Assembly: GCA_027600665.1 (NCBI GenBank)
Contig: JADGJL010000451.1
Span: 1 to 20,823, forward strand
Length of the DNA stretch: 20,823 nucleotides
Direction: 5' to 3'
From: Irineochytrium annulatum
Lineage: Eukaryota > Chytridiomycota > Chytridiomycetes > Chytridiales > Chytridiaceae
Shown: positions 1-11,445 of the stretch, piece after piece
Layout: the number at the start of each line of letters is the position of its first letter
Numbering within the stretch: position 1 is the stretch's first letter
Notes under the pieces: model-generated
Database searches by the model: none
Told to the model about the DNA's origin: nothing
Seen by the model: the letters and a program-made list of their open reading frames with translations, nothing else
Position numbers and translations under genes: made by a program

Positions 1-859
1 AGCAGGGGTGGAAGGGGACTGGGGGCGTGGAGGGTGTCTTACCGGTCAGGGGGAAGGTGATGTTGAGGGGTGTGAGCAGCAGCAGCTTGTGCAAGAGTGT
101 TGACTCGGTTTGTTGAGGAGATTGTGGTGGGATTGCTCGTAGATAGGATATACCTTCCCTTTTTTGTTTCTTTTTGGTGGCCCCTCTTTTCCGCTTTCGT
201 TTAAGACGAACTTTGACCTACCTTGATTTTGTCTGTTGGGATTTAGGCCGCAGCTCGCCGCAGCTCGGCAATTCCTCTTTTTTTCCATCTTGTTGTCTTA
301 ACCTTAAAGCCTCTTTACTGCTTTACTTGACAGTGAGGGTTATCGAATATTCTTTTATCCACAACAAAACTTAACCTCTTAGTTTTATGTTCGTTGGCCT
401 GCGCACTAGTATCGATACTGGCCACTGATAGTATGGGGCCCTCAAACTACAACATTAGATTCTGTGTTCCAGTGTCCGGTTTTCCTGTTAGCCTATTTGT
501 CCTCTTTTTCCCTTGTTCACTAGCTTTCTCAGTATGTTCTTCCCTTGCCTTTTTTCTCTTTTGGAGCACACGCACCGAGTCTCCGGCCCATCACGAGTTT
601 TGTTCTTTCGTTGGTTGTATTATGTTTTGGCCTTTGTAGTAATACCCCATCCTCTTTAGTGACGTGCGGGGGGTGGTTTGGTGTCAGTGGATGATTGAAG
701 ATGTTAAAAGCGCATATTGAATACAGAAACATCCTGTAACTTTATAACTTTATATGCTCTTTACATTGCACGGTCACAGACGGGTGCCGTCGCGTGCTAT
801 GAATATGATGATGTGGGGTGCACGCACACGGCAGCAAACCAAGTAGAGACACATGGATA
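1..859. other. Intergenic region, pyrimidine-rich on plus strand
   Basis: No gene can be supported here. From about 140 to 620 the plus strand is rich in T and C runs, giving spurious short open frames with no recognisable protein character. On the minus strand a good splice donor (GTAAGA, at 43 down to 38) follows an open stretch at about 44-200 that has no ATG. This could be a 5' exon or leader of a minus-strand gene continuing beyond the left edge, but the frame cannot be decided. The right part, about 640-859, is the 3' flank of the adenylyl cyclase gene; no canonical AATAAA was seen there on the minus strand. Confidence 0.5.
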
Positions 860-3800
860 TTAACATGCCAGCCATTTAACAAAAAACGGACTCTTCGCCC
901 CTTCAAATACTTGCAGAGCATAACTCCGGCAATTCTCTCTTTGGCGCGACTTACCATACTTGGCGACCAGGCCATAGTATAGCGCCTTCATCAACTTTAT
1001 CCCATCCAACTCGCGCCTTCGCCCGCTTCTTAGCATCCGACGAAGGTGTCTCACGCCGTCATTTGCATGACCGTGCAGAATCTTTAGAAAGGCCGCAAGC
1101 GCATGCATGGCCCAAAAGACATAAATTGATCCCTTCAGGTAATTCGAGTGCGAGTGGTATTCGAAGACCACGCGTTGCAGCCTGACCAGATCGGTCTGCG
1201 ACCATGCGGTGAACTCCCCGCCGGCCTCTTCCGCCCTCGTCAACGAAATCCCAGACCGTGTCGGATCCATCAGGAGCACGATGGCGAACGGGGAGCATCC
1301 AAGCAAGTCAACCATTTGCGTCCCAACCTCCTTTACGTTGATGTCGGCCGCGGACCCTTCCAGCGCCGCCAGCGCGCCCGTGAAGTCCGAGTGCATGCAT
1401 AGCCACCACATCGTGTAGAAACCGCGGAGGCCGACGGCGAACTTAAGGGCCCGGAGCATGGTCTCGCGGGACTCGTAGACGTTCCACCACGTTGTCATGG
1501 CGGGGACGTCACCGCGTAGGAGGGCCGATCGGAGCATAAGGCCCGATATCACGAGGTCGACGAGGACGTTGTCCTTGACGACTTGGTTTTCGACGTAGAT
1601 CGGGTACGCCTTCTGCTGCACGTAGTCCAGGTCTCCCATAAGATACACGATCTGAATAAAGCCGATTAGCGGAGGTTTTTTTTCGCCGGAGTTTAAGAAA
1701 CCAGCACATTACCGATGACGCCGCCAAGTTGGCCGTCACATACCCCACCATGTCGCAGCGGGCCTTGCAATAGTCGGCGTATTTGTCCAGCAAAGGTCTA
1801 CAGTGGACGAACTTCGCGTCGTAGATGTAACTGACTGCCAGCGCGAAGGCATATGTAGGGTTATTGACGTCTGCACGAGCGGCGATCGCTCTTCTCATCG
1901 GCCCTTGCAAGCTGTGCATGTGGAAGATCTGCGTGTAGCCGTATATCTTCAGGAGGCAAAAACATCTATTTTTTTTTTTTAAACCGCGTTAAGCAAGGGT
2001 TGAAATTGAGGGTGGACTCACAATGTCGTTTCGTCGGAGTTATGGCGCAGAAGAAGGTTTAGCCAAAGGAAAAGAATGTAGCGCATCTCCGGCTCCCTCC
2101 AGGTGCGATCTTTGGAGAAGCAATCGGTAAGCATTTCGAATACCATCCTTTTAAGCTCGTATTTTGTATACTCTGTGATCTCCTGACTGTCGTTGGCGTC
2201 ACGAATGAGTCTGACCCTTGGTCGCTTCCCGCCTGATGTTTGAACCCAGAGCTTGAGCGCCCCTCTCTGCAGTAATCGTGTTGCTTTCACATACTCCGCG
2301 TCGCTTTTAGGCAGATGTCCGTAGAGAATCTCGAGGGCTTTCAAAGCGACCAGTCTTTCCTTTGGCAGGATGTTCAAAATGCAGTATGAGAAACACAGGT
2401 GCGACATCCACTTCGCGCGCCGCAGTGGCGCGACAATCTCTACGGAGGGGCTCCCGGCTTGCAGTTCGGATGTGAACTGCATCAACGACTCCAAAAGCCT
2501 CACGCCTTCAACAAGCTGATACTTCTTCACCAAAGCACATCTTACCAAGTTGTAAGCATTAGCGGTTTCACGAAGGAGGCATTTTACCCTATCCGTTCCC
2601 TGTAGTCGATAATCTTCTCCTTCTCCATCGTCCGCGAGTAATGAAACTCAATGGTTGGCATAAGGGCCGCCCTATTCTCCCCGTCCATGACTGCCTCGAG
2701 CATCTCGGCGATGAGCTTATTCAATGAGATGCGCTCTTCGAATGACAGGGATTCGTAAATCGCATTCAAGATCCCTATGTGTCGGAAGGAGAGGTTATGG
2801 TCGACTTTCGCGACCTCGACGGTTTTCCCTGCGTCGCCTGCTGGCGGGAACAGAATGAAGTTGTACATGTCGTGATCTTTGATGAACCGAAGGGCATCGT
2901 CTTCGCTTAGATCCAAATCGGCCAACTCCAAAGCGTCGGCAAGGAGAAAGTACTGCATACAACCTTTTTAATCGAAGAATTTACTAATCGCGTACCTGGC
3001 CCAAAACAGATGCGGCCTTTAGGATACTTTGAAGAATGGGATCAAGCCTGTCAAACTGGAATAATATCGCAGTGCCTAGGTCGCTCAGAACGGATTCCGC
3101 CTCCACGCTAGGATTGGTCGTTGCGAGCTGATATTCGCTATTGATAAACAACTCTGTCCCGATTTTGGCAATAACGACCTCCGTTATCATTTGCAGGAAC
3201 AACGGGCTTCCGTTAGTCTTGTTATAAATGGCTATGTTGGAAACGTTAAATATCCATGCGGATTACTATAACAGACCGTTTAATAAGGCGGGATCGGCTG
3301 AGTCCACTCGAACTGTCAGCTGCTTCAGCTTCCACTCCTGATGTTGTTAAAACGAACTCTAAAAGGCTTTCGAGCTTACTATCATCTGAAACGCCTCCGA
3401 CTCCGTGAGACCGCCCAGTACAAAATGATCCGCTTGAGGAAGTCCGACAACGGAGTTCATCGCCTTTGAGACGGAATCTTTAATAGGTCTTGACAATATT
3501 TGCAAAAAAAGCTTAAGGGAGAGGAGTCTGAGACAATCATTCGGAAAACAACGATGCTTACCTTCGGACAATACCGACAAACGAGCGACAGAATCTCTGA
3601 ACTGCTCGAGTCAAGCCATTGCACATCATCAAAGATCAAGACAACAGTCGACTTCATCACGTAGGCAACGACAATCTTAAGCAAGATCGACTTCAGAAGG
3701 TTGTTCCTGGCTAGCGTGTCCATCTTCTGCGTAAGGTCCGTTTCTCCGATCGCCACCGATGGCAGGACGGTCGTCAGCAAAGGCGCGAGCTTGATTTCCA

Positions 3801-6233
3801 CTCCAGCGTTCTTTAGCATTGTGTAGACCTTCTGCACGAAGATGTCGTTATCCTGCTCACGGGATGCCACGCTTGACCGCAGCGACCGGGAGCAGCTAAC
3901 TCTGTGGGAGCGTTTTGGGACAAGGGAAGCCCTCGGGCCCTCTGTTAGGGATGGATCCTTTTCGAGAATGTAAAGGAGTAGGTTCTGAAGGCCGCGGAAC
4001 GGAACCGTTTGCTCCATTTCCGTCGCTAAATAATGGGGAAGGAGAGCCACATTAAATTCATCACGCGTCTTTTGCACCTCACCTTGCGTCAAGCATATTG
4101 ATACATTCTCCCTCATCGCCAAGTCGATCAAGAAATTGGCCAAGCTCGACTTCCCCAGCCCACTCGCGGCCTCGACGAAAATCACATGCTTTTCATTCCC
4201 GACCGCCTTCCATCCCGCGAACCGGTCTCTGATCACCTCTCGTTCCTTTTCGTACCCGAAGATCATCGTCGTGGCCTTCCTCACGTCATCCGTGGCCCCG
4301 TCCAGAGGAATACCAAATACTCTCAGCGCCTCGGCTCGCCCTTTCACCTTCACCAGCCCCATAGAAACGATGGTGGCGTTCGTAAGCTTCACGTGCTCGT
4401 GGGTTGCCTCGTCCATGATGAGGACGTGGCTATCCTTGGCGGTGGCCATAAGTCGCGCTGCGATGATAACAACTTCGCCTGCGCGGACGAGCGAAATTTA
4501 GCGTGCGAGCGTGTGGGATAGTGACGTTAAAGTGCGGCTTACCGAGCAGACCTGCCTCGCCACGCGAGGCGTTGCCGATAGTGGTGAAGAGAAGGTCACC
4601 CGTTGCTACGGAGATGGCAACGTCGACGCTTTGCTGGTGTGTGAACATGTTCCGGAGGTTTCCCGTAAAGACTTCCATTGATTTGATGCACTGATCGGAG
4701 TTATTGACGTGTGTAAAAGGCTGTCGAGCAAATGTTAGCAACAATCAGAGGCAATTGGAGAGAAGAGACACGCACAGGCAGTCCGAAGATAGCTAAAAGA
4801 GTTTGTCCCTTGTCGTCCACTGGTAAGCGTCAGATCTCATAATTACCTCATATTCGACTCATAAAATACCTGAGTACTGCTGGAAGACGCCTCCAAACTT
4901 TTTCAAAGCAGCAAGGAAGCAAACAAGCACGCCCTGCACCTTCGCGGCGTCGAACGGAAACAATAGGCTGACGAAAATAGCCGTGACGGACCTAAAGCTG
5001 CCCTCGTTCACGGTTTCCGTTTTCTCGAGCGCCGCCTTTTCCTCCTCCGCCTGCAGGACGGTTGACTGCGTCACCGTGCGAGCGGCGGAGGACTCCTTTC
5101 TGGCTACCACGGGCCCCGGCCGCCTCTTCCGCGGGTTTCGCTGTGCCTCCAGCTTGCAGAGCAGAGATTGATTGACGAAGCGGCGAAGGAGCTCAATGTC
5201 CTCATCTGCGGGAGCCGCTGGGGCGGCAGGTGACGCGTCGCCTTCCCATTTGCGTTGGAATTGAATCGCAAGATCGGCCTCCGTTGTGGACTCCGATGTG
5301 AAGCCGAGGACGACGGACGCCAAGGAAGCCACGTCATGCTCGCCAAAGAGCAGGTGAGCCGCTGCGTCGGCGTCTTTAGAAGAGTAGGAGCGCAAGGGCG
5401 CCTTTAGAATGAGGTCCAGGAGCTCCGCGGCTTCAAGCGTTATGCCGAGCTCGCCTAGTGGCAGCAAGTAAATCGATAGAAATATGAAAGAGCTTACTAC
5501 TGTTTCTCACCTTTTTTAGTTTCGTCAAGTATCGGTCCAAGGGAGGCGAGACACTCCCCAAAAATCGAATAATCAAGCCGGCTTGCCCAATCTCCCATTA
5601 TTAGCCTCGACACGTTCCCGGCAGCTATGGCGATGTGCAGATGCAAGGCCTTTACCTGCGCCCTACCCACAGAGCCGACGCTATTGTACGCACCAGTCTG
5701 CAGCGCCGCCGTATCGGCCAATGTCATGTCCAGGTCCATGACCGAGTACCGGGACGCGATGGCCAGGCAGCATGCGAGCGCCCGAAGAACCACCCGGCCG
5801 AGGTCGTCGGCGTAGGTGGCAGGAGCAAACACAACGAGGACTGCGTCGCCTTTCATTACATCCGTTAGACACGGTAAAATGCAAGTGCACGTTACTTACC
5901 GAGGAACTTGATAATTTCGCCGTTGAAAAGCGATATAACATCGATAATCTGATGTTCCCGGAAAGACGCGTCAGCGATGTACTTTTGCCCTCACTGTACC
6001 TTATTTAAATATGACCCAACGGACTTCGTGATGACCTCGGACGCCATCTTCCCCAAGAACGTTAGGTCGGCTGCCATCTTGGAGTAACCCGACATATCGA
6101 TCATCACAACCGCCATCCTGTCCTTCTCCTCGAACGCTTTCCCCGTGCTGAGGCACGCGGCGACCCTGGCGCGCAGGGCCGCGTCGCCGCACACGCGCCG
6201 GACATAGGTGCCCGCGTATCTTGCAACGCTCAT
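860..6233 (-). CDS. Soluble adenylyl cyclase (ADCY10)-like protein, 14 or 15 exons
   Basis: Class III nucleotidyl cyclase of the ADCY10/sAC type, expected to make cAMP from ATP. Exons (minus): 6233-6000, 5948-5900, 5849-5511, 5454-4870, 4819-4776, 4720-4543, 4478-3562, 3511-3380, 3337-3277, 3231-2996, 2952-2588, 2540-2022, 1965-1713, 1651-860. They sum to 4704 nt, 1567 aa plus stop (human sAC is about 1610 aa). C1 cyclase domain is residues ~38-207 with metal aspartates D46 and D96 and lysine K92 (FLGDAVLVVF). C2 is ~360-490 with VDDKG (K406) and AAR (R485). A P-loop NTPase follows: Walker A-like SGLGKSS near 585, Walker B VLIFDDVQWLD near 760. After it come SRPIKDS, NGSPLF and ASVLGQ motifs typical of this STAND-like module, then a helical TPR-like tail. 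The ATG at 6233 places D46 and D96 almost exactly at human D47 and D99, supporting this start. A further 57-nt in-frame intron is likely at 4082-4026. Some splice choices, such as the GTCTGT donor at 3276, are weaker. Confidence 0.88.
4026..4082 (-). other. Probable stop-free 57-nt intron inside the cyclase NTPase domain
   Basis: Read on the minus strand, CAAG|GTGAGG opens and a pyrimidine-rich stretch ending TTATTTAG closes a 57-nt segment. The length is a multiple of three and holds no stop, so the frame stays open whether or not it is removed. Removal joins ICLTQ to ATEMEQTVPF, a compact strand-to-helix turn expected after the Walker A helix in this NTPase family; retention inserts 19 residues there. 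The size matches the other introns of the gene (42-64 nt). The encoded protein would then be 1548 aa. Inference from motif and family spacing only. Confidence 0.65.
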
Positions 6234-6701
6234 TAGCGGGGGCCGTGGGGTGCCAGGGACGGGTCGCGGACTGCGATACTCCCAGGGCCTCGGGGTGTTC
6301 AGAGGGCAAACCGCAGCCTGTGGCGTTGGATGTTCGGATTGCCGCCGCAAAGCGCGTCAAGAGATTGCCGGCTCAAACAGGCTTCCCGTGCACTCGGCCG
6401 AAGTCTGCTTCGTAGTCGTTCCGAGTGACGACTGCCGGCGGCGAGGTCTACTTCGCAGTGGCATCGAGGCGCCTTGCGAGCTAATGCTGACGAAGGTCGG
6501 ATTGTTAAGTCCGCGACGGACAGCATGAAGGCCTTCAGTTAGGGCAGCGGTGCACGTTCTGAATCGCATATTGGGTAAAAAGCGTGCAGTTTATATTCAG
6601 CAGTCAAAAATGCTTGTGATTAAAGCAAAGAACACATAGATGGGAATCAGAAGATTGAAACAAACGCGATCATCAAATCAATGAGGTTGACTCCCCTCCC
6701 T
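6234..6701. promoter_or_regulatory. Region between cyclase start and ABC transporter stop
   Basis: This holds the presumed promoter and 5' leader of the minus-strand cyclase gene and the 3' flank of the ABCG gene. The part at 6234-6569 is GC-rich and coding-like. On the minus strand an ATG at 6569 opens 70 codons in the same frame as the cyclase, ending at a TGA at 6359-6357, after which the frame is open again into the cyclase start. A spliced N-terminal extension is possible but no convincing donor and acceptor pair was found. The part at 6570-6701 is AT-richer and looks intergenic. Confidence 0.4.
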
Positions 6702-9092
6702 TTACACCAGCTTCATCTTCGGCCCCCTCAGCCTTAACGATAGATATGCTAACGACAGGAATCCCACCGTGAGTCCCACCAACGCGCCAACCGCCACGCT
6801 TGTGGACATGTCATCCACGCTGTAAAGCTTCAACACCTGCGCCCCCGTCGAGTAGCACGGCGCGCCCACCTCCGACGGGCATCCGATGCTCTCGACGCCG
6901 TCGAACTCGTTCCTCATGTTGGCCCTCATGGCCCACTCGACGGGGCTAATGTACTGGAAAACCCTAAAGGCGACCGGAATGTCCTGGTTGTTGATCATCC
7001 CGCCGCCAAACAGCAAGAAGATGATCACGACGACGGGGGCGATGACCTTCCCGACCTTGTCGGAGGAGACGTTGGCGCCGATGAGGAATCCGACCGCGAG
7101 AGCGACGAGTGAGCAGAGGAGGTGGACGAGCATCCAGATCCCCAGGCGGCCGGGCAGGGAGTCGGAGCGGAGGCCCATCAAGAAATACAGGGGCAGGGAG
7201 GCGAGGGCGGCGAAGAAGAGGACGGGGACGCATTCGGAGACGAACTTGGAGAGGAGGAAGGACGAGGTCCGGTACGTCCTCGTGGCGCGCTCGCGGGTCA
7301 TGATGACGCGGGATTTAGGGAAGACGGAGACGACGGGGACGATGGTGGTGAAGATCATATTGATAGGCCAGAAGAAGAGGATGCTGGCGCGGTTCATGAT
7401 GCCGCGCTGGTCGTTGGCGAGCCGGAAGAAGGTGAAGCCGAAGAGGAGGACGAGGATGAGCGCGCGAGCAAGCTGGGCGCGGAGGGTCATGCGGTCGCCG
7501 GTGACGTCCCTCCAGTTCCGGGACAGGAGCGTCAGGAACTCATCCGTCCAAGCGTTCGGGAACTGCACGGGGCGGTTATTGGCGGGTCCGACGTTCGCCC
7601 GGGCCGTGCCGGGCTCCGTCTCGACGATGATCTCCGTCGGCGGCTCGAGGTCTTTCTTGAGGTCCTCGACAAGCTTGGGGTCGACTTCGGCGGCGAAGTC
7701 GGGCGAGCGAAAGTGATGGGCAGACGAGTGGCGCTTGGGGGCGGTTGGATGGGTCAGGTGGATGATGGACCTATCGTCCTCCTTCAACGGCGAGTCTGGT
7801 CTTCCTGGAATGACGATGTCGTCGGGTGCCACCAGGCCGGTATAGGCGCGGTACGCCTGGCGGAGGGACTGGATCCTAGCGCGGTCGCGGAGCGCGTCCT
7901 CGCTGGTCCCGGAGTGGTTTATCGTGATGAGGTCGAGGAACATATCGGCCGGGTTCTGCTGCGGGCGAGCTTTGAAGCCCAGCCGCTCAAAATGTTGGAC
8001 CGCCTCAGCTGGGCTGCCCATAAAGATGGTGTTTCCGCCGCTGAGGAGGATGATCTTGTGGAAGAGGTTCAGGAGGTCGAATGAAGGCTGATGCAAGGTC
8101 GCGATCACGATGCGGCCGCGGTCCTCGGCATCGGCGCGGACGTTCTCGAGGATGGCGAAGGAGGAGTTGGAGTCGAGGCCGGAGGTCGGCTCGTCAAGGA
8201 ACAGAATTTCCGGATCGCCAATAAGCTCCTGGCCGATAGCAGTGCGCTTGCGCTCGCCGCCGGACACGCCGCGGGTCTCGCCGTCGCCGATGCGGGTTGA
8301 AGAGGCTTTGGAAAGGCGGAGAACCTTCAAGATGTCGTCCGCTCGCTGGTTTTTCTCGTCTTTGGAGTACTGCGAGGACGGAAGGCGAAGGGCGGCGGCG
8401 TAACGAAGGGTCTCCTGCACCGTGAGGTGCGCGAAGAGTGCATCGTCTTGCTCTACAAAGGCAGTCGTGCGGCGCCAAGTGCGGCTGGTCCGTTGTTGGC
8501 CGTTGTAGAGAATCGAGCCCGAGACGGAGCCGGTGCTGAGGCGACCACTGAGGCAGTTTAAAAGGGTGGATTTGCCAGCTAGAAATCAGAGATACTCGTC
8601 AGCACAATGAGCAAATGATAAATGATAAGGGCAACAAAAAGGCTTACCTCCAGAACTTCCCATTATTGCGATCATTTCGCCACTCTTCGCAACGCCATCC
8701 AACCCTTCCAAAATAGTTCTCGTGCTTTTCTTTGATCCCCTGCCTTCTTGAATTTCATAACGGAGGTTCCTCCACTCCAGCGCGTTTTGCCCAAAGTGAG
8801 CCGAACTCGCGATCGACAGTCTGGTCGACGGCTCCGGGCTCGGTGCCATCGCATGCCAGGGTTGCAGGGCGGCGAGAGACGAGGTTGAAGCGGGACGCGG
8901 GAAGGGCAGCGGCTCGGCGTTGGAGTTGGTAAATGATGCCATATCGTTTTCGACCTCCGAGCTGACGTTGATGGTGATGGTAGGAGTCGTACTGGGCGAA
9001 ACAGGCCGTTCGGAACCACCGACACCAAAGTAGGAGGAATGCGAAGACCGCGGCGGTGCCTGAAGGCCATCAGCGGTGACGGGAGTAGCCAT
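6702..9092 (-). CDS. ABCG-family half-size ABC transporter
   Basis: ATP-driven membrane transporter of the ABCG (White/PDR half) type, with the nucleotide-binding domain before the membrane domain. Two exons (minus): 9092-8648 and 8578-6702, joined across a 69-nt intron (donor GTAAGCC, acceptor TTTCTAG); 773 aa. The splice falls inside Walker A and restores GSSGAGKST (K151). Signature VSGGERKR is near residue 253, Walker B EILFLDEPTSGLD near 272-284 and the H-loop TLHQP near 311. A charged linker precedes about six hydrophobic helices in residues ~500-770, followed by the short tail GPKMKLV. The FGGGMINNQDIP and YISPVEWAMRANMRNEF stretches are typical of the last ABCG helices and loop. The first ~115 residues are low-complexity, rich in Ser, Pro and Thr. 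The ATG at 9092 is the first in frame. Substrate is unknown; ABCG half-transporters normally act as dimers. Confidence 0.93.
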
Positions 9093-9422
9093 TTTTTTTT
9101 GAGAGAAGTATGAGTTCTTTGCAGCCGAGATAGTAGATCTGGGGCCATTTCTGTCGTCGCTTTATATCGCTATCTGGCCGGGGTCGGCTTAACGCGCGGG
9201 CTGTGATGCTTGCTGAGTGAAATTTTAGGACTTTCCCGTTCAAGCGGTTAGGCCACCAAACTGGTCTGCAGTTCCTATGGGGGTTGCTGGCGTTGGCAAC
9301 GTTCAGTTTGGGTGGCGTGAACGATCGGTTTGGCAGGTGGACTGTCGCAGTGGATGGAAGTGGATTGGAATGCTGACCGGTGTCAAAGTCTGGCATCACC
9401 CATTCCCATCTCAGCAGTCCCA
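9093..9422. promoter_or_regulatory. Bidirectional promoter between ABCG transporter and ERCC1
   Basis: About 330 bp separates the two divergent start codons (about 260 bp if ERCC1 starts at the upstream ATG, 9354), so both genes must share this control region. A purine-rich tract sits directly upstream of the transporter ATG on the minus strand (the run of T at 9093-9100 on plus). No TATA box or named operator could be identified with confidence. Confidence 0.55.
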
Positions 9423-10890
9423 ATGAAGCGGTTCCGCATCCCCACAGCCGATGAGGTCGAGGCTAAGCGACGCGCCCTCATCGGCGACGGGGCCCCAATC
9501 GTATTTAGACCACCCTCGACCACCAGCGCCACCTCTATCCCCTCCATATCTGCCGCAAGCGCGTCCCGTCCACCGCAGCCATCAAGCGCTCCACATCGTC
9601 CCCCGCCTCCAACATCCACCTCCCGCTCCACATCCTTCCCTCCACACTCCGTGGGCTCGTCAGTTTCAAGTCAGCCGCGACCGCCACAGCCGCCGGGGCA
9701 TGCGGCGCGATCGAACTCATTCCCAGGCGCCGGCTCTGTCAGCTCTGCGAGTGGAGGTGCGGCTATCGGGAATCCCGTGAACCCGCCGCCGCCAAGGGCG
9801 CCTTATGCGAATCATATGTACAGGCCGCCAGGGGTTAACGGAGCGGGTGGAGGAGGGCAGCCGGGCGTGCAAGGGCCGTTGCTAAGGCCGCAGGTGTCCG
9901 CGAGGAGGGTGACTAGGGTTTTGGTGAACCCGAGGCAGGTAATTATACATATCATGCAGGCGGGGTGAGCGTGGGTCTGACGTTTATTTACAGAAGGGGA
10001 ACCCGGTTTTAGATTACGTCAAGGCCGTGCCATGGGAGTTTGAGAAGGATATTCTGCCCGACTTCCAGATGGGGGACACGACGTGCGCTTTGTTCCTGAG
10101 GTGCGCTTTGTTATAAGACAGCACCAGGTTGGTCTCTTGTTAACACGTTCACCGGCACCGCAACAATAGTCTTCAGTACCATCGACTTCACCCTGAGTAC
10201 ATCTTCGAGCGCATCAAGTCCCTGCAGAGGAATTACAACCTCCGCGTACTCCTCGTCCTCGTCGACATCGTACGTCTCCTGCGTCCTTCTTCCTCCTTCT
10301 CACCCTAACTATCCAACCCCGCCTCCATACCCCTTGCACAGAACGACCATCAACAATCCCTCCGCGAGCTAACGAAGGCCGCCATCCTCGCGCAGTTCAC
10401 CCTCTTCCTCTCGTGGTCCGTCGAGGAGGCCGGGCGGTATATTGAGACCTTCAAGGCCTACGAGAACAAGACGGCCGAGATGATTATGGGGAGGGTGGAC
10501 GGGGATTATCTTTCAAAGCTCACGGAATGCTTGACGCAAGTGAAGAGCGTCAACAAGACGGACGTGTTGACGCTGGCGACGACGTTTGGGGTGAGGTTTC
10601 TGTTCTATTTTGGCTACTCACTTGGTGTCTGATCATATTGACCCCTTTCCCGATAGTCACTGGGAGAGATCATGAACGCGTCCGCGGATGAGCTCGCGCT
10701 TTGTCCCGGTTTGGGGGAGCAGAAGGTAAAATCTCTTGATTTTATACTTCTCCACGGACGATGAATAAATTTCTTCTTAAAGGTGCGTCGACTGGTGAAG
10801 GCCTTCAACGAGCCGTTCGTCCTCAACAAGAAGGAGCGCGGCAGGCCTGCGAGGCGGAGGAGCGAGGATGAGGGGGTTAAGAACGAGTGA
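9423..10890 (+). CDS. ERCC1: ERCC1/Rad10 DNA repair protein
   Basis: Non-catalytic partner of XPF/Rad1 in the structure-specific endonuclease that cuts 5' of lesions in nucleotide excision and crosslink repair, in the nucleus. Exons: 9423-9938, 9994-10100, 10170-10269, 10342-10590, 10657-10725, 10783-10890; 1149 nt, 382 aa. Residues 1-170 are a disordered Pro/Ser-rich leader. The central domain follows with [71 protein letters not shown] and [15 protein letters not shown], all hallmarks of ERCC1. The tandem HhH domain has TTFGSLGEIM and [13 protein letters not shown], with the conserved EPF near the end. A short Lys/Arg-rich tail closes the protein. Start chosen at [12 protein letters not shown]; an in-frame ATG at 9354 would add 23 residues. 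All five introns (55-72 nt) restore the family reading exactly. Confidence 0.95.
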
Positions 10891-11445
10891 GAGCGACGGG
10901 GGCACAACTCGGCTGGATACGAATGCGGCCATCAGGATCAAAGCGATGGGAGTGGTGGTCGATCGGGATTAAATGGCGAAATCGTGACGCGACGCAGCGT
11001 AGTGGGGTAATGTGGGCGTTTTCGACGCTTCGTTCGGTTTCTGATCACGGCGATGGCGCGTCACTGGTAATGGACGGAGTCAAGGCCTGCTTTCGGTGAC
11101 CGTTTAAGTGCACACGCCTATGTTAGTGGCTTCGATCCCCCTGTGCGCCTGAGCTCTGTGCCGTGTCACTGATAGTTGTTGGTGACGAATGTAAACGGTT
11201 GTATTGAGGATGATTATACGAAGTACATTATGCTGCATACATTTTCTATGCATATTCTCTGCCAGTTTCTCGGTGTTCGGTGCTAATACATGCGTCAAAC
11301 AAGCCCAACGGGTTGATCGTTGGACATGCCATGGGCAGTTCGGATTTAATTACAAAACTTCAAACATCGAAAGAAAATAAAATTAAATTAAACAAAAAAC
11401 CAAGGAAAAAATTTACGATGACTTAAACTGGTGAGGTTCACGTAT
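10891..11445. other. Intergenic region between convergent genes
   Basis: This is shared 3' flank of ERCC1 (plus) and the ankyrin-like gene (minus). A short A/T-rich patch at about 11360-11415 contains an AATAAA on the plus strand at 11376-11381. That is almost 500 nt past the ERCC1 stop, so its role as a polyadenylation signal is doubtful. No further gene or RNA structure was recognised. Confidence 0.5.

Noticed and set aside
394..639. 81-codon plus-strand hydrophobic frame that looks like a membrane peptide
   Set aside because: It comes from a T/C-rich intergenic tract giving Phe, Leu and Ser by composition; no homology cue, no partner exon, no good start context.
1966..1980. Homopolymer T run near 1969-1980, at first taken as a terminator
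   Set aside because: It lies inside a cyclase intron just before the TAG acceptor on the minus strand and is part of the intron, not a terminator.
7122..8084. 320-codon plus-strand frame, acidic and Gly-rich
   Set aside because: It mirrors the ABCG transporter coding strand; its Glu/Gly/Asp-rich composition is the expected shadow of GC-rich third positions.
11364..11415. AT-rich patch considered as a transposon edge or replication origin
   Set aside because: No terminal repeats, target-site duplication or conserved origin motif was found; it is the ordinary 3' flank of convergent genes.
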